DNA from: Chitinophagales bacterium
GTDB taxonomy: Bacteria > Bacteroidota > Bacteroidia > Chitinophagales > Saprospiraceae
Assembly: GCA_013298955.1 (NCBI GenBank)
Contig: JAAFJT010000039.1
Coordinates: 1 to 38,999 of the forward strand
Direction: 5' to 3'
Length of the DNA stretch: 38,999 bases
Part shown: piece by piece, positions 34,132-38,999 of the stretch
How the letters are laid out: each line of letters starts with the position of its first letter
Position numbering within the stretch: position 1 is the first letter of the stretch
Translations under genes and position numbers: made by a program
Notes under the pieces: model-generated
Seen by the model: the letters and a program-made list of their open reading frames with translations, nothing else
Databases searched by the model: none
What the model was told of the DNA's origin: nothing

Positions 34132-34677
34132 ATGAAAATTTTGAATACGCTGATGAGTATGGCTTTGATAGCTTGTCTTGGCACAAGTTGCAGCCCTATT
34201 TTACACCCTTTTACCGCCAATACGTTGCGCGATGTGAGCAATTCAGACGATAATTTGAAGAAAATTCAATTTTATCTCTCCGAAGATGTGGTGATTTACC
34301 GCGATGCAACCCATGCAAAAGGTGACATTATCGCTGGAAAAATTAAAATCGTGCAAGGGCGCGAAGTGGAAGAAGTACGGATTCGCAGAGGTACGCCCGG
34401 CGTGTTTTTATTTCGCGTGAAGGATGATAAATTTGCGGTGAGTTTCGATGAAGGCAATGATAAACGCTATTTGACTTTCGGACCGAATCCAAAACGCGGT
34501 GGAACGTATGTTTTATTGGCAACAGATTGGCAAGATAGACAAGGAAAAGTGCATTATGACGAAAAAGTGTATTGGGCGGCGGGTGCGAGTGCTTTTGCGG
34601 CGTTGATGGTGGATTTGGATAAAGTACGGAAAACAGAAACCTTATCGCGGGTTGCTGGCGGTCGAAAAGTGCAGTAA
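34132..34677 (+). CDS. Lipoprotein of unknown function
   Basis: This 181-aa protein has a lipoprotein signal and lipobox LGTSC (Cys20). The mature part is largely beta-strand by pattern: KIQFYLSEDVVIYRD, GKIKIVQGREVEEVRIRRGT, FLFRVKDDKFAVSFDEGNDK, YVLLATDWQDRQGKVHYDEK. The last ~35 residues (VYWAAGASAFAALMVDLDKV) may form a helix. No named domain was recognised. It is a single gene with a perfect terminator-like palindrome ~90 nt after the stop. Confidence 0.75.
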   Translation: MKILNTLMSMALIACLGTSCSPILHPFTANTLRDVSNSDDNLKKIQFYLSEDVVIYRDATHAKGDIIAGKIKIVQGREVEEVRIRRGTPGVFLFRVKDDKFAVSFDEGNDKRYLTFGPNPKRGGTYVLLATDWQDRQGKVHYDEKVYWAAGASAFAALMVDLDKVRKTETLSRVAGGRKVQ

Positions 34678-34765
34678 TTTGCGGAAGGTTCTATGAAAAA
34701 GTTGCTCTATTTTTTTGTTGACGAATGTAACGCATGTTTTTTTTTTTAATGCGGCAACTATACGC

Positions 34766-34796
34766 CTTAATCTCCGCAAAATTTGCGGAGATTAAG
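34766..34796. terminator. Bidirectional terminator-like palindrome
   Basis: Perfect 15-nt arms CTTAATCTCCGCAAA and its complement are separated by one A. It lies between convergent genes. A run of 12 T precedes it on the plus strand, and on the minus strand no strong T-tract follows. Confidence 0.65.
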
Positions 34797-34809
34797 TGCG
34801 ATTCATTCC

Positions 34810-35259
34810 TTAAAAAAGGTTTTTTAATTGTTGGGTGCGGTACTCAAAAATGGCTTTCACACGCGGTTCTATAAACCATTTGTTGATAATCGGCTCTAAA
34901 AACCAACCGGGCGATAGAAATTGAACGCGGTCGGTCATTAAAACATGGTCGCCTTTGTCTTCAAATTGGTGTTCGTGATGCCAAATCCGATAGGGACCCG
35001 ATTCTTGTTCGTCCACAAATCGATACGGCGGTTCATAAGCCGTAATCCGAGTGCGCCACTTGAAGGGAATGCCCGAAAGTTTGATTTTGTAATCAATTTG
35101 CGTCCCTTTTTGCATGTTTATTGGCAGTGGAGTCAGTATTTTGAACTCTAATTCAGGCGGCGTGAGCTTATTCAAATTCTCGGCGCGACTAAAAAAATCA
35201 AAAACTTCTGACAAAGGGCGATTTAAACGCGTTACAGTTTCTAAAATATGTATTGCCAT
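34810..35259 (-). CDS. SRPBCC-family protein
   Basis: This soluble 149-aa START/Bet v1-like cavity protein reads IHILETVTRLNRPLSEVFDF at the start, then FFSRAENLNKLTPPELEF, TQIDYKIKLSGIPFKWRTRI, ESGPYRIWHHEHQFED and TDRVQFLSPGW. This is the ligand-binding SRPBCC pattern, often annotated as a cell-division-inhibitor-like or cyclase-like protein without proof. The start at 35259 is chosen because the seven residues added by the Met at 35280 come from a small palindrome (TGATTG/CAATCA). It appears monocistronic. The ligand is unknown. Confidence 0.85.
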   Translation of the reverse strand: MAIHILETVTRLNRPLSEVFDFFSRAENLNKLTPPELEFKILTPLPINMQKGTQIDYKIKLSGIPFKWRTRITAYEPPYRFVDEQESGPYRIWHHEHQFEDKGDHVLMTDRVQFLSPGWFLEPIINKWFIEPRVKAIFEYRTQQLKNLF

Positions 35260-35310
35260 AATTGATTGTAATTCAATCATTTAAAAATAAAATATTATAA
35301 GTATGATAGC

Positions 35311-35338
35311 GTTTGAAGGATTTTGAAATCTTCCAAAT
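35311..35338. repeat. Worn palindrome GTTTGAAGGATTT / AAATCTTCCAAA
   Basis: The arms match with a few mismatches. The preceding GTATGATAGC resembles the TGTATAAC in front of the copy at 2891-2923. It is a decayed member of the GTTTGGAGGGTTT group. Confidence 0.65.
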
Positions 35339-35539
35339 GGTAAATACACACACTTAAAAGGAATAAAATGCTAAATCCTAATCCAATCTTTTTTTCACAC
35401 CTTGTTTTTTGAGGTTATTTGAGTTTACAATGGTACAAAGTTAGGGATAAAAATCGACCCACTTGCCCAAATAGATTTTTAGGTTGCACATCCCTTGTGT
35501 ACTCTTTTTGCTTTTCAATTTCAAACGAAAGCAGTGGAA

Positions 35540-35571
35540 AAAGTGCGGCAAGTTGCAACTTGCCGCACTTT
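35540..35571. repeat. 32-bp perfect palindrome (GCGGCAAGTTGCAACTTGCC core)
   Basis: It is exactly self-complementary with a TTGCAA centre and the half-site AAAGTGCGGCAAGTTG. It lies 78 nt after the purA stop. Confidence 0.85.
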
Positions 35572-35583
35572 GAAGATGCCGCA

Positions 35584-35618
35584 TAGGTTACGGAAACTTT
35601 TAAGGTTTCCGTAACCTA
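35584..35618. repeat. 35-bp palindrome, TACGGAAAC variant
   Basis: The arms TAGGTTACGGAAAC and GTTTCCGTAACCTA surround a TTTTAAG centre. It belongs with the palindromes at 19251-19336 and 32888-32926, but GGTTACGG here replaces GGTTTCGG in both arms. Confidence 0.85.
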
Positions 35619-35648
35619 CTCTTTTCCACAGAATTTGTCAGAGAGCCA

Positions 35649-36941
35649 TTAAAAAATTTCAAAATGCTTAGGCAAGGTAATCAATTTTTCTCGCTCAGGA
35701 CCCGTCGAAACGATGGTAATCGGAACGCCCAAATACGCTGCAATTTTATCTAAAAACGCAACGGCTTGTTTGGGCAAATCCTCTAAATGCGTGATGCCTT
35801 CCAACGATTGTTCCCAACCTTTCACGGTTTCATAAACGGGTTCCACAGGGATTTCCGTTATATCATATGGTATATTCGTATGTGTATCTCCTTGATACTT
35901 ATAATGTGTCGCCAATCGAATACCTGATAAGCTATTTAAAACATCCATTTTAGTCACGCCGATTTGCGTCACGCCATTCAACATGATGGCGTATTTCAAT
36001 TGAGGTAAATCAATCCAACCACATCGACGCGCCCGTCCTGTCGTCGAACCAAATTCTGCCCCTTCTTTGCGCAAAAATTCGCCCATACTATCATTCAATT
36101 CCGTCGGAAATGGACCCGACCCGACTCGCGTACAATATGCTTTCGTGATGCCAATCACTTCGCCCACCGCCGTCGGCGCAACGCCGAGACCACTACATAC
36201 GCCCGCCGTAATCGTATTGGAAGAAGTCACAAACGGATACGTGCCAAAATCGACATCCAACATGGAGCCTTGCGCCCCTTCCGCCAAAACGCGTTTACCT
36301 TCACGCAAAGCCTCATTGATATAGTATTCACAATCAATGAGTTGCAACGATTTTAAGGTTTCCAACGAAGAAAACCATTTAGCTTCTTCCGCTTCTAATG
36401 GAAAATCATATAACGCAGGATATATTTTTAATAATTCTAAATGCTTGTTTTTCAATCGATTATACTTGTCCAAGAAATTGGGTAACAATATGTCACCAAC
36501 CCGCAAACCATTACGCCCCGTCTTATCCATGTAGGTCGGTCCAATGCCTTTCAACGTAGAACCAATTTTTTCTTTGCCTTTCATCGCTTCACTCGCCGCA
36601 TCTAACAATCGGTGTGTGGGCAAAATCAAATGCGCTTTTTTCGCCACAAACAAGCGTTTCAAAAACGAAACCCCTGTTTCTTTCAATAAATGCAATTCTT
36701 TTTCGACGGTAATCGGGTCAATCACCACCCCATTTCCAATAACATTTATCAAATTTTCTCGAAAAATACCAGATGGAATGGTATGTAACACATACTTTTT
36801 ACCACCAAATTTTAACGTATGTCCCGCATTGGGTCCGCCTTGAAATCTTGCCACGATGTCATAACGTGGCGCGAGATAATCCACAATTTTACCTTTTCCT
36901 TCGTCGCCCCATTGGAGACCAAGTAATACATCTACTTTCAT
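35649..36941 (-). CDS. purA: Adenylosuccinate synthase
   Basis: The enzyme joins IMP and aspartate with GTP to make adenylosuccinate, the first committed step to AMP. At 430 aa it has the standard length. The N-terminus KVDVLLGLQWGDEGKGKIVD contains the catalytic Asp13 and GDEGKGK loop. It is followed by GGPNAGHT with the general-acid His, GIGPTYMDKTGRNGLR, LAEGAQGSMLDVDFGTYPFV and TTGRARRCGW. It lies 41 nt downstream of the Fur-family gene on the same strand and may be cotranscribed with it. A 36-bp-class palindrome pair follows the gene. Confidence 0.98.
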   Translation of the reverse strand: MKVDVLLGLQWGDEGKGKIVDYLAPRYDIVARFQGGPNAGHTLKFGGKKYVLHTIPSGIFRENLINVIGNGVVIDPITVEKELHLLKETGVSFLKRLFVAKKAHLILPTHRLLDAASEAMKGKEKIGSTLKGIGPTYMDKTGRNGLRVGDILLPNFLDKYNRLKNKHLELLKIYPALYDFPLEAEEAKWFSSLETLKSLQLIDCEYYINEALREGKRVLAEGAQGSMLDVDFGTYPFVTSSNTITAGVCSGLGVAPTAVGEVIGITKAYCTRVGSGPFPTELNDSMGEFLRKEGAEFGSTTGRARRCGWIDLPQLKYAIMLNGVTQIGVTKMDVLNSLSGIRLATHYKYQGDTHTNIPYDITEIPVEPVYETVKGWEQSLEGITHLEDLPKQAVAFLDKIAAYLGVPITIVSTGPEREKLITLPKHFEIF

Positions 36942-36982
36942 ATTTTATTGATAATTAATGGTTTTCAAATAAAAAATATAAA

Positions 36983-37483
36983 TTAATCGTTTAATAAAAA
37001 ATCTCCTTGCCGATGATAATCGCGCTCTTTCTGACAAGCGTGACATAAACCATATAAGTTTAAAGAATGATGTGTAATTTCAAAATTCAAAATGTCTCCC
37101 ATCATTGTTTTGATATTTTGGATGCGCGGGTCACAAAACTCCGTCACGGTGCTGCACTGCGTGCAAATCACATGATCATGTTGTTTAAATCCAAACGATT
37201 TTTCATATTGCGCCAAATTTTTGCCAAATTGATGTTTTTTGACCAAATCGCAATGCACCAAGAGTTCCAACGTGTTGTAAACGGTGGCACGACTGACCCG
37301 ATAACTCTGATTTTTCATATGGATATACAGGGCTTCTGCGTCGAAATGGTCATCGCGCCTATAAATTTCTTCAAGGATGGCGTAGCGTTCTGGCGTTTTG
37401 CGACACCCTGTTTGTTCAAGGTGCGCCGTGAAAATATCGCGGACTTCCCGAATAATATCGGCTGCTTTTTGATTGGTCGGCAT
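36983..37483 (-). CDS. Fur-family metal-responsive regulator
   Basis: This 166-aa cytoplasmic DNA-binding repressor has an N-terminal winged helix (about 15-85: [39 protein letters not shown]) and a C-terminal dimerisation/metal domain. A structural Cys4 zinc site is visible as C107xxC110 and C147xxC150, and regulatory His residues as HDH (102-104). The Cys4 site occurs in both Fur and PerR, so iron, zinc or peroxide sensing cannot be separated here. It precedes purA by 41 nt. A TATTTTTG -7 element lies 21 nt before its ATG. Confidence 0.92.
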   Translation of the reverse strand: MPTNQKAADIIREVRDIFTAHLEQTGCRKTPERYAILEEIYRRDDHFDAEALYIHMKNQSYRVSRATVYNTLELLVHCDLVKKHQFGKNLAQYEKSFGFKQHDHVICTQCSTVTEFCDPRIQNIKTMMGDILNFEITHHSLNLYGLCHACQKERDYHRQGDFLLND

Positions 37484-37504
37484 ATGCGCTTTTTGATTTT
37501 ACCG

Positions 37505-37512
37505 CAAAAATA
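37505..37512 (-). promoter_or_regulatory. -7 element of the Fur-family gene
   Basis: On the minus strand TATTTTTG (37512 to 37505) matches TAnnTTTG. It is 21 nt before the ATG. A -33 TTG at normal spacing is not evident. Confidence 0.4.
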
Positions 37513-37568
37513 CATTATTTTTGAAAGATTAAAGCGATAAAGTAGTTCAATTGAAATAACCTATCCAA

Positions 37569-37600
37569 AAGGTCGGCGAGGTTGCAACCTCGCCGACCTT
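37569..37600. repeat. 32-bp perfect palindrome (GGCGAGGTTGCAACCTCGCC core)
   Basis: It is exactly self-complementary with a TTGCAA centre and the half-site AAGGTCGGCGAGGTTG. It lies between the aminotransferase stop and the Fur-family promoter. Sister of 35540-35571. Confidence 0.85.
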
Positions 37601-37665
37601 GATTCAATACGAATACGTTGATTATCAATGAGTTGCATTTTGATAGTTTATTTCGATTCAACTAC

Positions 37666-38994
37666 TTAAATTTGTGATGCATATCGTTTCGCTTTGACAA
37701 AAGCACTAAATCGTTCCATCGCTACTTTCAAATCAGATTTTGAAATATATGGGAAAACCATTCTGAATTGTCCCTGTTTGGTGTGTCCAAAACCAGCTCC
37801 GGGCGTGAGCAAGATGCCTGTACCGCGATAAAAAGCTGTCCAAAAAGCTACTTCTGCTTCGGGCGTATTGGCTTCTAAAAATTCGGATAAATCCAACCAA
37901 ACAAATAAACTACCATACGATGGCACATAAGGCAATTTTAAATTTTTCAAATATCGTACTACCACCACATAAGATTCGGTCAAAGCGCGTTGATTGTGTC
38001 GAATGTAATCATCCATAAAATCGTCATCTTCCATCAACATTTGCAGCAACCATTGCGTATGATTGGAAATCGTATGTCCTAAATTAATATTTTGATACGC
38101 TTTTATAAACGTTTCGTTATGAGAATAAACTAAGCCTACTCTAAATCCAGAAATCCCAAAATCTTTCGATAAGGCATACCAATAATGCAAATACGGGCTT
38201 TTTTTAATTTCCATTAGTTGCGCAAATGATTGAAAATCAATTCTTTTCGCATAATCATTTGCAATTTCGGGATGATGCGTATTGATTAACGATAAGCCAT
38301 AAATCTCATTGACGACCAAATGAATTTCTTTTGAAATGCACCAATCCGCGATTTTTTCCAATTGTGCGGTTTCATAAATGCCGCCTGTTGGGTTATCAGG
38401 ATGGGTCAAAACCAACATTTTAAAACATTTTCCTGCCTTTTGAAGGGCTGCAAGGGCTTTTTCTAAGTGTGGAATATCCAGCAATAATCCATTTTGAAGG
38501 TCTGCCAACTCATGATGCGTAATTAAATCATATCTTTCTAATCCAGATATGCTGCCAATATCATTTTTATAAACAGGATAACAAGGCGCGGGAAAGACCG
38601 CCACATCGCCTGCATCGCCCAAAATAAACGCAGTCACTTCAATCACACCTGTTGCGCCCGGCGAAATCCCCATTTTATCGGGGTCAATCGGGCATTTTGT
38701 TAAAAATTTGGATAAAAAATGCGCCAATGCCTTCCTAAATGGCGGCAAACCCAAAGTGGAAGTATAGCCCGCAACCCAATCAGGAATCGGTTGCGTCCTT
38801 GAAATGCTTTCCAATTTCGCTTTCAACATCGCCCAACTCAACTTATTTTCAGCTACATTGAGGGGGAAACCGCCATTTGGATTGTCATGTTCATGGTAAA
38901 TATTTTCAATTGCCTCAAAATAGAGGTTCAAATCGACACGCATCACCGTTTCGGATGCTTTTTCGCCGCGTTTCGAGAGGGTAATCGGATTCAT
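37666..38994 (-). CDS. PLP-dependent class I/II aminotransferase, ACC-synthase-like
   Basis: This complete 442-aa fold-type-I PLP enzyme has its start at 38994, 5 nt inside the window edge. Features resembling the ACC synthase/alanine-aminotransferase-like group are LNVAENKLSW (ACS GLAENQLS region), GYTSTLGLPPFRKALAHFL, SPGATGVIEV, DNPTGG, the PLP lysine K277 in YALSKDFGISGFRVGLVYS, and FRMVFP near the C-terminal Arg. The usual Asp that pairs with the PLP pyridine nitrogen (DEIY) is Asn229 here (VVNEIYG). True ACC synthase activity should not be assumed; a generic aminotransferase is as likely. It reads toward the Fur-family gene with a 182-nt gap and looks monocistronic in view. Confidence 0.85.
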   Translation of the reverse strand: MNPITLSKRGEKASETVMRVDLNLYFEAIENIYHEHDNPNGGFPLNVAENKLSWAMLKAKLESISRTQPIPDWVAGYTSTLGLPPFRKALAHFLSKFLTKCPIDPDKMGISPGATGVIEVTAFILGDAGDVAVFPAPCYPVYKNDIGSISGLERYDLITHHELADLQNGLLLDIPHLEKALAALQKAGKCFKMLVLTHPDNPTGGIYETAQLEKIADWCISKEIHLVVNEIYGLSLINTHHPEIANDYAKRIDFQSFAQLMEIKKSPYLHYWYALSKDFGISGFRVGLVYSHNETFIKAYQNINLGHTISNHTQWLLQMLMEDDDFMDDYIRHNQRALTESYVVVVRYLKNLKLPYVPSYGSLFVWLDLSEFLEANTPEAEVAFWTAFYRGTGILLTPGAGFGHTKQGQFRMVFPYISKSDLKVAMERFSAFVKAKRYASQI

Positions 38995-38999
38995 ATTTT

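Larger units (their letters stand above)
35281..35648. other. Palindrome-rich intergenic region, no gene
   Basis: The 368 nt between purA and the SRPBCC gene hold three separate palindromes (35311-35338, 35540-35571 and 35584-35618). The DNA between them is AT-rich with no coding sense. Confidence 0.65.

Overview
The window reads as chromosomal DNA from a member of the Bacteroidota, probably a free-living gliding or environmental lineage (Saprospiria, Cytophagia or Chitinophagia type). The evidence is a GldA gliding-motility ATPase, a type III glutamine synthetase, a class II xylose isomerase, an OmpL-like beta-barrel porin, lipoproteins with SSC/TSC lipoboxes, a GxxExxY protein and promoter elements of the TAnnTTTG type. 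I could not assign a genus. No rRNA, tRNA, CRISPR array, transposase or phage gene was found.

Layout. 1-2.7 kb: xylose catabolism, the 3' part of xylB and complete xylA. 3.2-7.0 kb: a porin with a repeated leader, then glnN. 7.2-9.4 kb (minus): a large secreted SdrD-B-like protein. 9.7-14.3 kb (minus): a four-gene unit of TPR protein, GT2 glycosyltransferase, 91-aa unknown and GH13 alpha-glucosidase. 14.5-16.1 kb: gatB. 16.3-19.2 kb (minus): gldA, a YceI protein and an aldose 1-epimerase. 19.4-23.8 kb (plus): M1 aminopeptidase, methyltransferase and M15 DD-carboxypeptidase, closely packed. 24.1-28.4 kb (plus): an HhH/outer-membrane barrel protein, a DUF4129 protein and a polysaccharide flippase. 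28.5-32.6 kb: a lipoprotein, a repeat-dense region holding a GxxExxY protein, purD and an M23 peptidase. 33-39 kb: secreted and lipoprotein unknowns, an SRPBCC protein, purA, a Fur-family regulator and an ACC-synthase-like aminotransferase.

Most genes are core metabolism or envelope functions. The unusual part is the intergenic DNA, which carries about twenty extragenic inverted repeats in at least three families. (1) Long hairpins built from GGAACACGGATGACACGG-like units (4.6, 14.3, 29.1-29.7, 30.3, 30.5 and 31.9 kb). (2) Hairpins built from CATAGTTCACATAGG units (7.0 and 28.4 kb). (3) Short, nearly perfect 20-39 bp palindromes. Arms match each other within a copy better than they match other copies. 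Family 1 peaks in a ~570 bp composite inverted array next to the GxxExxY (PD-(D/E)XK-type) gene. I put forward a nuclease/palindrome pairing as a testable hypothesis, not a demonstrated system. A cluster of three exact DnaA boxes at 32.6-32.7 kb is the other notable non-coding signal.
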